DNA of 5,804 nt from Rhodospirillaceae bacterium (GCA_003504035.1 DOBW01000141.1:1-5804), one strand, 5' to 3'. Shown: positions 1-5,466, counted from the stretch's first letter. Made by a program: numbers and translations. The notes: generated by a model from the letters alone, not told the origin.

Positions 1-888
1 CCACTTTTCTTTAATTGGGAGGCCGAGAAACGCCGTGATTTCTATTTCCGCATGGCAGATGAAGCACCTATTGATGAAGTATATCTAGGAGAAGTTGTGT
101 GCTCCAAACGTGAACCTTTCTTTGAACCTTTCCTCGATGAGGTCATAAACCGGTTCAAAGCTGCTAAGAAAAAAATAATTTTCTCCAGCCTTGCGATAAT
201 AACTTTGCCACGTGAACGCGCTGCTCTTGAAGAAAAAACAAAGGGTTCTTTTCTTATCGAAGCGAATGACGTGGCCGCCGTCCAACTTCTGCAAGATAAG
301 CCTTTTATCATTGGCCCCTATATTACAATCTTAAATGAAGGCGCTTTAGGCTATCTGGCCAAGCAAGGTGCAAAGCGCATCGTCTTTGCCGCAGAGGTAG
401 CAGGAAAGGACATGATTTCTCTGGCCGCTCAATTCCCCAAGATGGAAACCGAAGTTCAGGTTTTTGGCAAGCAGCCTTTGGCTATTTCTATGCGCTGTTC
501 CCATGCACGCGCTTACGGGCGTGACAAGGACCATTGCCGTAAGGCCTGTTCACGGGATGAAGACGGCCTTATTGTCCAAACACTGGACAAGGAAGATTTA
601 TGGGCCATTTCAGGAACACAGACGCTTTCTGCTGGAACGCTCCTTTTAGCAGAAGAAGCACTTGCCCTACAGACCTCAAAAATCACACATTTTCGCCTTT
701 CTCCGCAGGATATGGATATGGTGCAAATCAGCCGTCTCTATCGTGATCTTTTGGACGCCCGAATCACGCCCGATTCTCTTCGTAGCACTTTGAAAGATAT
801 GGATAAAAGCACGTCTTTCATAAATGGTTTTTTTCACGGAAAAGAGGGGCGTTTTTTTGTTCCTTCCTCAAAACAAGAGGCCATTTAA
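1..888 (+). CDS. ubiV: UbiV-like U32 family protein for O2-independent ubiquinone biosynthesis (5' end missing)
   Basis: In the known family, UbiV pairs with UbiU as an iron-sulfur protein and, with UbiT, supports the ring hydroxylations of ubiquinone synthesis when O2 is absent. The frame is open from base 1 and reads PLFFNWEAEKRRDFYF before the ATG at 52. That segment matches the family N-terminus (E. coli PVLYYW near residue 7), so the ATG at 52 is internal and only about six residues should lie left of the window. In all, 295 codons are visible, close to full length (E. coli 292). Four cysteines match the UbiV 4Fe-4S ligand pattern: C34 in GEVVCSKR, C166 in SMRCSHAR, then C179 and C183 in HCRKAC (numbered from base 1). 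Other family signatures are FLIEANDVAAV, GKQPLAISMRC and FRLSPQDMD. UbiU has a different cysteine layout and fits less well. The partner genes ubiU and ubiT are not visible and may lie upstream. The next gene is the anaerobic reductase nrdD. Confidence 0.88.
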   Translation, partial: PLFFNWEAEKRRDFYFRMADEAPIDEVYLGEVVCSKREPFFEPFLDEVINRFKAAKKKIIFSSLAIITLPRERAALEEKTKGSFLIEANDVAAVQLLQDKPFIIGPYITILNEGALGYLAKQGAKRIVFAAEVAGKDMISLAAQFPKMETEVQVFGKQPLAISMRCSHARAYGRDKDHCRKACSRDEDGLIVQTLDKEDLWAISGTQTLSAGTLLLAEEALALQTSKITHFRLSPQDMDMVQISRLYRDLLDARITPDSLRSTLKDMDKSTSFINGFFHGKEGRFFVPSSKQEAI

Positions 889-1149
889 AAGCGCTCCACG
901 CCCTTTTTAGGCTATAATAACTGCCTACGATAACACTCAAACAATCCCCACTTTTTCCCCAATTTAATCCCCACCTTTCGTAAGGAAAGGGCTTCTCGGA
1001 TATTTATTTCTGATCTCGTTTGTGCTATTAATTATATTCTGTTTGATACGTTACCGTACCAAGTGGCTTCAGGTCTGATTCATGTCATTTTCGTGGCAAT
1101 CTTACAGGTGTTTTTGTTCATCTCTCTTAACGGAAGTTTTTCAAAAGAC
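889..1149. other. Intergenic region with no supported gene
   Basis: This AT-rich stretch follows the ubiV stop. I see no convincing gene: the longest open frame of note (934 to about 1159, + strand) has no ATG. There are two weak hairpins. One is TAGGC/GCCTA (908-912 with 923-927). The other is CCTTTC/GAAAGG (974-979 with 985-990), without a following T-run. Neither is a good terminator for ubiV. An inverted repeat TACG-TTAC-CGTA lies at 1047-1058. The clearest structure is the TCCCCA repeat set listed separately. Confidence 0.6.
943..974. repeat. Three phased TCCCCA direct repeats
   Basis: AATCCCCAC occurs at 943-951 and again at 966-974, and a further TCCCCA lies between them. The three TCCCCA copies start at 945, 956 and 968, so they are 11 and 12 bp apart, about one helical turn each. 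The repeats are direct, C-rich and in otherwise AT-rich sequence. They could be a site for a regulator binding one face of the helix, or chance similarity. They lie about 180 bp before the FNR-type box of nrdD. Confidence 0.4.
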
Positions 1150-1163
1150 TTGACTTAGATCAA
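1150..1163 (+). promoter_or_regulatory. FNR/Anr-type anaerobic regulator box
   Basis: TTGACTTAGATCAA matches the FNR consensus TTGAT-N4-ATCAA at 9 of 10 defined positions. The centre is 1156.5. At a class II FNR-activated promoter the box is centred at -41.5, which would place the transcription start near 1198, with a -10 near 1186-1191. The downstream gene encodes the strictly anaerobic ribonucleotide reductase, a sensible target. FNR and close relatives (FnrL, Anr) share this site, so the exact regulator cannot be told from the sequence. Confidence 0.72.
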
Positions 1164-1169
1164 GAGTAT

Positions 1170-1185
1170 ATACTACATTTTGTGG
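1170..1185 (+). promoter_or_regulatory. Candidate NrdR box 1
   Basis: ATACTACATTTTGTGG matches the published NrdR consensus (aCaCwAtATaTwGtgt) at 12 of 16 positions, by my hand alignment. It lies between the FNR-type box and the candidate -10 element, where a bound repressor would block RNA polymerase. NrdR is the dATP/ATP-sensing repressor of ribonucleotide reductase genes and usually binds two boxes about three helical turns apart. A second, weaker match lies exactly 32 bp downstream. Confidence 0.55.
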
Positions 1186-1191
1186 TTCAAT
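1186..1191 (+). promoter_or_regulatory. Candidate -10 element of nrdD promoter
   Basis: TTCAAT matches the sigma-70 -10 consensus at 4 of 6 positions. It is chosen mainly because its position fits the FNR-type box at -41.5, with a start near 1198. There is no separate good -35 hexamer, as expected for a class II activated promoter where the activator overlaps that region. It sits between the two NrdR-like boxes. The hexamer alone would not be convincing. Confidence 0.35.
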
Positions 1192-1201
1192 GCTTAAGTT
1201 A

Positions 1202-1217
1202 CTTCAGCATCTAGTAG
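1202..1217 (+). promoter_or_regulatory. Candidate NrdR box 2 (weak)
   Basis: CTTCAGCATCTAGTAG matches the NrdR consensus at only 8 of 16 positions, but at 7 of 10 in the central core. It starts exactly 32 bp after box 1, leaving a 16-bp gap. That is the spacing known for paired NrdR boxes and gives the weak match its weight. It would lie just past the predicted transcription start. Confidence 0.4.
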
Positions 1218-1225
1218 GTCGCGCT

Positions 1226-1300
1226 CCTCGCAATGCCCTTTTTCGTTTCGGGGAAGAGACAACGTAACGCTTCAGGGAAGCCCGACGGGTTAGGGGCTCC
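1226..1300 (+). other. Possible structured 5' leader of nrdD mRNA
   Basis: If transcription starts near 1198, nrdD has a leader of about 150 nt. Visible pairings are: TCCTCG/CGGGGA (1225-1230 with 1249-1254, one G-U); a stem of 1276-1277 and 1279-1283 with 1294-1300, with A1278 bulged, seven pairs closing a 10-nt loop; and competing hairpins CTTC/GAAG (1270-1273 with 1277-1280) and CCC-GAC-GGG (1281-1289). The alternatives cannot all form together. I do not recognise a known riboswitch class: the conserved boxes of cobalamin, TPP, FMN and SAM riboswitches are absent. It may be a fold without regulatory meaning. Confidence 0.3.
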
Positions 1301-1314
1301 AGTTAGTACATAAG

Positions 1315-1333
1315 ACCTCATTTTGAGGTTTTT
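1315..1333 (+). terminator. Terminator-like hairpin just before the nrdD ribosome binding site
   Basis: ACCTCA (1315-1320) pairs perfectly with TGAGGT (1324-1329) around a TTT loop, and T1329-T1333 form a short U-run. This is the shape of an intrinsic terminator, but with a short stem of six pairs. It ends directly before the Shine-Dalgarno AGAGGAG (1334-1340). The CCTC arm could pair with GAGG in the hairpin (1325-1328) or with GAGG in the Shine-Dalgarno (1335-1338). It could therefore act as an attenuator or gate translation. Function is inferred. Confidence 0.4.
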
Positions 1334-1340
1334 AGAGGAG
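1334..1340 (+). promoter_or_regulatory. Ribosome binding site deciding the nrdD start
   Basis: AGAGGAG is a strong Shine-Dalgarno sequence, six bases before the ATG at 1347. It rules out the in-frame TTG at 1323, which lies upstream of this site, inside the hairpin, and has no ribosome binding site of its own. Confidence 0.85.
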
Positions 1341-1346
1341 AATTAT

Positions 1347-3362
1347 ATGCTCGACAATAAGGCCACAGCACAGGTTATCTCACTTGAGCAACACCGCGTT
1401 GCGACACCTGAGCGTAAGCCTCAGAATCCTGGAACAAAGATTAATTGTTCTAGTTCTGTTGATGAGTATCTCTCTAAGGCCGATTGGCGCATTAATGCAA
1501 ATGCCAATGTAGGTTACAGCCATGCAGGACTCGTCAATAATCTGGCGGGTAAAGTTATTGCTAATTTCTGGCTTGATGAAGTCTATTCGCAGGAAGAAGG
1601 ACAAGCTCACCGCGAAGGCGACTATCACATCCATGATCTGGATTCTCTGGCAGGCTATTGCGCCGGATGGAGCTTGCGTCAACTTCTCTCCGAAGGTTTC
1701 AACGGTGTTTTAGGTCGCGTTTCTTCGCGTCCGCCGCGTCACTTCCGTGAAGCTTTGGGTCAGATGGCCAATTTCCTCGGCATTTTGCAGTCCGAATGGG
1801 CGGGGGCACAGGCCTTTTCATCCTTTGATACCTATCTGGCGCCTTATGTCTTTCGCGATCAACTTAATGACAAAGAAATCCGCAAAGCCATTCGTCAATT
1901 CGTTTATAATTTGAATGTTCCAGCACGTTGGGGGCAATCGCCCTTCACCAATGTGACAATGGACATTACGGTTCCTGATGATCTCAAAGACCAAATGCCT
2001 ATGGCACGTGGTGAGCATCTCTTTGCCAAACTCAAAGAGGAAGAATCTGATCGCCTTCTTGGTTTAGCTAAATATCGTAACCCTGACATTCAAGACCTGT
2101 CTGAGATGACCTATGCCGACTTTGTTCCTGAGATGGAGCGCATCATCTTGGCTTATTATGATGTCATGACCGAGGGCGACAGCACGGGACAACCTTTCAC
2201 TTTCCCAATCCCAACCGTCAACATTACCGAGGATTTTGACTGGGATAATCGTATTGCCAACGCGATTTTTGAAAACACAGCAAAAGTTGGAAGTTCTTAT
2301 TTCCAGAATTTTATTGGCAGCCAATATAAACGCGATGAAAATGGTACACTTGTCGAAAACCCCGAAGCCTACAAACCGGGGGCTGTACGTTCAATGTGCT
2401 GCCGCTTACAACTTGATTTGCGTGAACTACAAAAGCGTGGGGGCGGCTTATTTGGTTCAGCCGAAATGACAGGCTCCATTGGTGTTGTCACAATCAACAT
2501 GGCGCGTCTTGGCTACAAACACCAAGGCGATGAAAAAACCTTAATGGCCGAGATTGATCGTTTGATGAATATGGCTCAAAGCACGCTTGAGAAAAAGCGC
2601 GTCTTTGTAAACGACATGTTTGAGCGTGGTCTTTATCCTTACACACGCCGTTATTTGTCCTCCTTCCGCAATCACTTCAGCACCATTGGTGTCAATGGCA
2701 TGAATGAAATGATTAAGAACTTTACAGACAGCAAGTACGATGTGTCGTCGCAAGAAGGCATTGATATGTCGGTTCGTATTCTAGATCACATTCGTGCACG
2801 TCTTCGCGTGTATCAAGAAGAAACGGGCAACCTTTATAACCTAGAAGCAACACCCGCAGAAGGTACGACCTATCGCTTTGCGCGGGAAGATAACAAACGC
2901 TATCCTGACATGATCCAGTCTGGTGAGGGCGAGAACTTCTATTACACCAACAGCTCGCAATTGCCAGCCAATCATACGGATGATCCCTTTGAAGCGCTTG
3001 AATTGCAGAACAAGCTTCAATGCAAATATACAGGCGGTACTGTTTTGCACATGTATATGAATGAAAAGCTGGACACGGCGGACTCGTGCCGCAACTTCGT
3101 AAAAACCGTTTTGGAAAATTATCAGCTTCCTTACATTACCATTACGCCTGTTTTCTCGGTTTGCGACACACATGGCTATCTCAAAGGGGAGCAACCTAAA
3201 TGCCCACATTGCGGTGAGCGCACGCAAGTTTGGACACGTGTTATGGGCTACTTCCGTCCCGTTGACAGCTTTAACATTGGCAAGAAGGGCGAGCATTACG
3301 AGCGCAAACACTTCACCGAGGCAGCCATTGATAAGCACCACGCTCGCGAATGCTGTGAATAG
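1347..3362 (+). CDS. nrdD: Anaerobic (class III) ribonucleoside-triphosphate reductase, NrdD
   Basis: NrdD reduces ribonucleotides to deoxyribonucleotides without O2, using a glycyl radical made by NrdG. The protein has 671 residues. The barrel opens with GDYHIHDLDSLAGYCAGWSL, whose C105 is the likely thiyl-radical cysteine. C351/C352 in RSMCCRLQLD supply the partner cysteine on the opposite strand, followed by GGGLFGSAEMTGSIGVVTIN. The C-terminal zinc site is C606-x2-H609 with C619-PH-C622, instead of four cysteines. The glycyl radical loop is RVMGYFRPVDSFNIGKKG, with G645 as the likely radical residue. E. coli NrdD (712 residues) begins with an ATP-cone; here there are only about 35 unstructured-looking residues before the core, so dATP activity control through a cone is absent. 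The RVxGYFRPV...NxGK loop resembles the redoxin-using NrdD2/NrdD3 groups more than formate-using NrdD1; this is from memory. The activase gene nrdG follows after a 258-bp repeat-filled gap. Confidence 0.95.
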   Translation: MLDNKATAQVISLEQHRVATPERKPQNPGTKINCSSSVDEYLSKADWRINANANVGYSHAGLVNNLAGKVIANFWLDEVYSQEEGQAHREGDYHIHDLDSLAGYCAGWSLRQLLSEGFNGVLGRVSSRPPRHFREALGQMANFLGILQSEWAGAQAFSSFDTYLAPYVFRDQLNDKEIRKAIRQFVYNLNVPARWGQSPFTNVTMDITVPDDLKDQMPMARGEHLFAKLKEEESDRLLGLAKYRNPDIQDLSEMTYADFVPEMERIILAYYDVMTEGDSTGQPFTFPIPTVNITEDFDWDNRIANAIFENTAKVGSSYFQNFIGSQYKRDENGTLVENPEAYKPGAVRSMCCRLQLDLRELQKRGGGLFGSAEMTGSIGVVTINMARLGYKHQGDEKTLMAEIDRLMNMAQSTLEKKRVFVNDMFERGLYPYTRRYLSSFRNHFSTIGVNGMNEMIKNFTDSKYDVSSQEGIDMSVRILDHIRARLRVYQEETGNLYNLEATPAEGTTYRFAREDNKRYPDMIQSGEGENFYYTNSSQLPANHTDDPFEALELQNKLQCKYTGGTVLHMYMNEKLDTADSCRNFVKTVLENYQLPYITITPVFSVCDTHGYLKGEQPKCPHCGERTQVWTRVMGYFRPVDSFNIGKKGEHYERKHFTEAAIDKHHARECCE

Positions 3363-3386
3363 AAAATAAGGGGCATTCTCCCTTCC

Positions 3387-3443
3387 TGTCATACCGGACA
3401 AGCCCGTCACTTAAAAAGTGATGGGTGCTGATCCGGTATCCAT
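3387..3443 (+). repeat. Palindromic intergenic repeat, copy A
   Basis: This unit starts TGTCATACCGG and ends GATCCGGTATCCAT. ATACCGGA (3391-3398) pairs with TCCGGTAT (3432-3439). Inside, CCCGTCACTT (3403-3412) pairs with AAGTGATGGG (3416-3425) around an AAA loop with one G-T wobble. The result is a long nested hairpin on either strand. An alternative pairing is AAGTGATGG (3416-3424) with CCATCACTT (3440-3448). Its first 15 bases (3387-3401) are an exact inverted copy of 3588-3602, the end of copy C. The style fits dispersed REP-like palindromes. Confidence 0.7.
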
Positions 3444-3486
3444 CACTTGTTCTTTCAATAAAGCGCATGGATGGACAGTTAAGGAG

Positions 3487-3535
3487 ATGGATCCCGTATC
3501 ACGCCTTTGTTTTACTCAGGCTGCACGGGATGACA
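3487..3535 (-). repeat. Palindromic intergenic repeat, copy B (inverted)
   Basis: Read on the - strand, this unit starts TGTCATCCCGT and ends ACGGGATCCAT, the same frame as copy A with a diverged stem. ATCCCGT (3491-3497) pairs with ACGGGAT (3525-3531), and GCCT/AGGC (3503-3506 with 3518-3521) extends the structure inward. The compensating change of both stem arms relative to copy A (CCGGA/TCCGG becoming CCCGT/ACGGG) suggests that the fold, not just the sequence, is kept. Confidence 0.6.
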
Positions 3536-3544
3536 GTTTTTTTT
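3491..3544 (+). terminator. Possible terminator or attenuator between nrdD and nrdG
   Basis: The copy B hairpin (ATCCCGT with ACGGGAT plus an inner GCCT/AGGC pairing) is followed, after GACAG, by eight T residues at 3537-3544. The stem is interrupted and five bases separate it from the T-run, so it is not a textbook terminator. It could stop part of the transcripts leaving nrdD and so lower nrdG mRNA relative to nrdD. It could equally be the repeat lying beside a chance T-run. Confidence 0.35.
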
Positions 3545-3556
3545 ATTGATGCAACA

Positions 3557-3602
3557 GGACTGGATCGCCGCGCCTTCGGCACACCGTTTGTCCGGTATGA
3601 CA
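3557..3602 (-). repeat. Palindromic intergenic repeat, copy C (inverted, degenerate)
   Basis: On the - strand this unit begins TGTCATACCGGACAA, identical to the first 15 bases of copy A, and its far end carries GATCCAGTCC. The interior (GCCG/CGGC, 3567-3570 with 3577-3580) differs from copies A and B and the outer stem is poor. It looks like a decayed or recombined copy. It ends 18 bases before the nrdG start, so it lies in the nrdG leader. Confidence 0.5.
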
Positions 3603-3620
3603 ATAATAGGATAACCACTC

Positions 3621-4316
3621 ATGGGCAAAATCTACGGAATAACACCTTTCACACTTCTGGACTATCCGTCCGAGATAGCGTGCATTGCATGGTTTGCTGG
3701 GTGCAATATGCGCTGCGTTTTTTGTCATAACCCCGACATCGTCACGGGGAAGGGTGAAAAAGATGAGTCCGAACTCACCGATTTTCTTGAAAAGCGCAAA
3801 GGCAAGCTGACAGCCGTTGTTTTTTCTGGCGGAGAGCCAACTCTTTATCCCGAACTTGAAGCTTTAATGATACGCGTTCATGAGATGGGATTTAAAATCA
3901 AACTCGATACGAATGGTTCGCGGCCTGAGGTGCTGGAAAGTTTGCTAGACAAAAACATCCTGAACTACGTTGCGATGGATTATAAATGCGTGCCTGAAAA
4001 AACCGAGGCTCTGATTGGCACCAAAAAACATTGGGAGGCTTTTCGTACTTCTCTTGCCTTGATGATTAAAGCCTCAAAAAAAGAGCTGACTTTTGAGGTG
4101 CGCACCACATTTCACACCGATTTAATGAGTGATGATGATCTGAACTGGATTATAGATGATCTCGACAAGCTTGGCTATCAGGGCACCTATTACATTCAAA
4201 ATATAGCCTCCACAGGCGATAAGACCATCGGCCACATCGCCGCGCCCGCCCGCGCTTTTGATCGGGCGCGCATCAAAGAGCCAAAAAACTTTAAGCTGGC
4301 GTACAGGAACTTTTAA
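3621..4316 (+). CDS. nrdG: Anaerobic ribonucleotide reductase activating protein, NrdG (radical SAM)
   Basis: NrdG cleaves S-adenosylmethionine with a 4Fe-4S cluster and places the glycyl radical on NrdD. In 231 residues the radical-SAM cluster motif is C28-x3-C32-x2-C35 (AGCNMRCVFCHNP), and FSGGEPT (68-74) is the SAM-contacting GGE motif. LDTNGSRPEVL and YVAMDYK are typical of this family. The N-terminus IYGITPFTLLDYPSEIACIAWFAGC and the length fit the NrdG2-type activases better than the shorter E. coli NrdG (about 154 residues); this comparison is from memory. The ATG at 3621 is preceded by AGGA (3608-3611) at a 9-base distance, a modest ribosome binding site just beyond repeat copy C. Pairing with nrdD on the same strand supports the call. 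It may share the nrdD transcript, though the 258-bp gap could hold its own signals. It ends 4 bp before the stop of the convergent gene. Confidence 0.92.
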   Translation: MGKIYGITPFTLLDYPSEIACIAWFAGCNMRCVFCHNPDIVTGKGEKDESELTDFLEKRKGKLTAVVFSGGEPTLYPELEALMIRVHEMGFKIKLDTNGSRPEVLESLLDKNILNYVAMDYKCVPEKTEALIGTKKHWEAFRTSLALMIKASKKELTFEVRTTFHTDLMSDDDLNWIIDDLDKLGYQGTYYIQNIASTGDKTIGHIAAPARAFDRARIKEPKNFKLAYRNF

Positions 4317-4320
4317 CGCA

Positions 4321-5466
4321 TCACTTCATTGTAGCGTTGATTCTTTCCAACTGAGCAACTCGACGTCTTACACCTGAAGGGTCTGGAAAAAGTAAGCTTT
4401 CATGCTCTGACCTTAAAAGGGTTTCCCCAAATCTCTTTGATTTTTTAAGATGTCTTTCCGCATACGTTTCTCTGGCTTCTTCAGTTTTTTGAATAGCCTT
4501 AATAAGAGAGGCTGGATCTCTCGTCAAAGAAACAGCAATGCGATCTGCTTGAAGCGCTTTGTCTTGCCCAAACGCTTTATTAATTTTTTTACCATAAATT
4601 CCTGCACCTTTAGAAACAAGCCAAAGCGCAGAAATCTCTGGGACACCAAAAGCAACAGGAATCGTAAGTAACAGGGCGTTTGTTCCAAATAAAAATCTCT
4701 TCTCACGTCGTGTGACAAAGGTTGGATCAGACATCAATTCAGGATTCTTTATTTCCTTTCTCTTATTAAAAAAAGTGCTTGCATATCCTGCAACCACAAT
4801 TGTGCCTGCTGTGGCAAGAGCGCCCCAACGCCCAGAGGGGCTTGCTGCATAGAACCACAGCATTTGAGCAAAGACAGCAAGATCAATCACAAAAGGCGGC
4901 GCAACAACGGCTTCTTTTGTTAATTTATTTTGACAAGCAAGAAGGCCTGCTTCATGAGCCAATGACCCCACCGCCTCTGACTCGCTTAACTCTTTACAAA
5001 AAGATCTTGTTATGAAAAAAGCACTGTCAGAAACTCCTTTTGATGGAGAGAGAGGAACGGCGAGAGGGATGTTTTTGCAAGCCGCTGCCTTTTTGGTAGA
5101 AATTCCGAGATATTTAGCAAATCTAACAGATGGGTGGTTTTTAATTCCCAAAATTTTAGAAAATCTTTGAAGTACCGTAGAAAATTTTCTGCTGTGATTA
5201 GGAATTGATGGTTGAAGATTAAGATCTAACACATCATCAAGTTTTAATGAATCTTGAAGAAAGTCCTTTTTCATTTCTTTTAAATCAAGAATCCGGAAGG
5301 TGGCATAAAGCCCACCTCCGATAGCAAGCGCTGGCAAACTCACAACACCACTGGTTAGCGCCGCCGAGGCAAGACCAAAAGAAAGCACTAAATATCCAGC
5401 AACAGTACGATAATCTTTGGCGGTGTGTATTTTTATTTGGGGGGTATTGTCGTTCGCACTTTCCAT
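4321..5466 (-). CDS. M48/HtpX-like membrane protein with degenerate zinc site (probable pseudoprotease)
   Basis: This 381-residue protein has the M48 peptidase order. A hydrophobic hairpin at 22-58 would be two membrane segments. The region 145-181 aligns with the HtpX stretch before and through HExxH: DSAFFIT, then LSESEAVGSLAHEAGLLA. Further hydrophobic regions follow at about 190-232 and 258-290. LQADRIAVSLTRDPASLIKAI (305-325) corresponds to the third-ligand helix, and FPDPSGVRRRVAQL to the usual C-terminal HPs..RI..L motif. HExxH reads H171-E-A-G-L175, so the second histidine is lost. In the ExxAD motif the glutamate is A304, while A307-D308 remain. With two of three zinc ligands gone, catalysis is unlikely; a binding or regulatory role is possible but unknown. 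There is no frameshift or internal stop. The ATG at 5466 has only a weak GAGA upstream. Much of the gene looks more AT-rich than nrdD. It may act in the inner membrane. Confidence 0.7.
   Translation of the reverse strand: MESANDNTPQIKIHTAKDYRTVAGYLVLSFGLASAALTSGVVSLPALAIGGGLYATFRILDLKEMKKDFLQDSLKLDDVLDLNLQPSIPNHSRKFSTVLQRFSKILGIKNHPSVRFAKYLGISTKKAAACKNIPLAVPLSPSKGVSDSAFFITRSFCKELSESEAVGSLAHEAGLLACQNKLTKEAVVAPPFVIDLAVFAQMLWFYAASPSGRWGALATAGTIVVAGYASTFFNKRKEIKNPELMSDPTFVTRREKRFLFGTNALLLTIPVAFGVPEISALWLVSKGAGIYGKKINKAFGQDKALQADRIAVSLTRDPASLIKAIQKTEEARETYAERHLKKSKRFGETLLRSEHESLLFPDPSGVRRRVAQLERINATMK

Noticed and set aside
52..54. ATG at 52 as the start of ubiV
   Set aside because: The frame is open to base 1 and the residues before the ATG match the UbiV N-terminus. 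C34 and its surroundings also sit at the expected distance from an upstream start.
934..1161. Open frame with hydrophobic stretches in the ubiV-nrdD gap, a possible small membrane protein
   Set aside because: It has no ATG, no ribosome binding site, and overlaps the FNR-type box at its end.
1165..1174. Perfect palindrome AGTATATACT as a separate operator or as the NrdR box itself
   Set aside because: Its centre is T-A whereas the NrdR consensus centre is A-T, so it does not align as an NrdR box. It overlaps the better match at 1170-1185.
1323..1346. TTG at 1323 as the start of nrdD
   Set aside because: It lies inside the 1315-1329 hairpin and upstream of the strong Shine-Dalgarno at 1334-1340, which serves the ATG at 1347.
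2841..3410. 189-codon antisense frame opposite the end of nrdD
   Set aside because: It is a shadow of the conserved NrdD coding sequence, with no recognisable domain and no upstream ribosome binding site that I can see.
3387..3602. CRISPR array
   Set aside because: The units are few, in mixed orientation, with long internal palindromes and no uniform repeat-spacer pattern or cas genes.
3425..3730. 101-codon frame over the repeat island and the start of nrdG
   Set aside because: It is made of palindromic repeats and the wrong frame of the radical-SAM region of nrdG.
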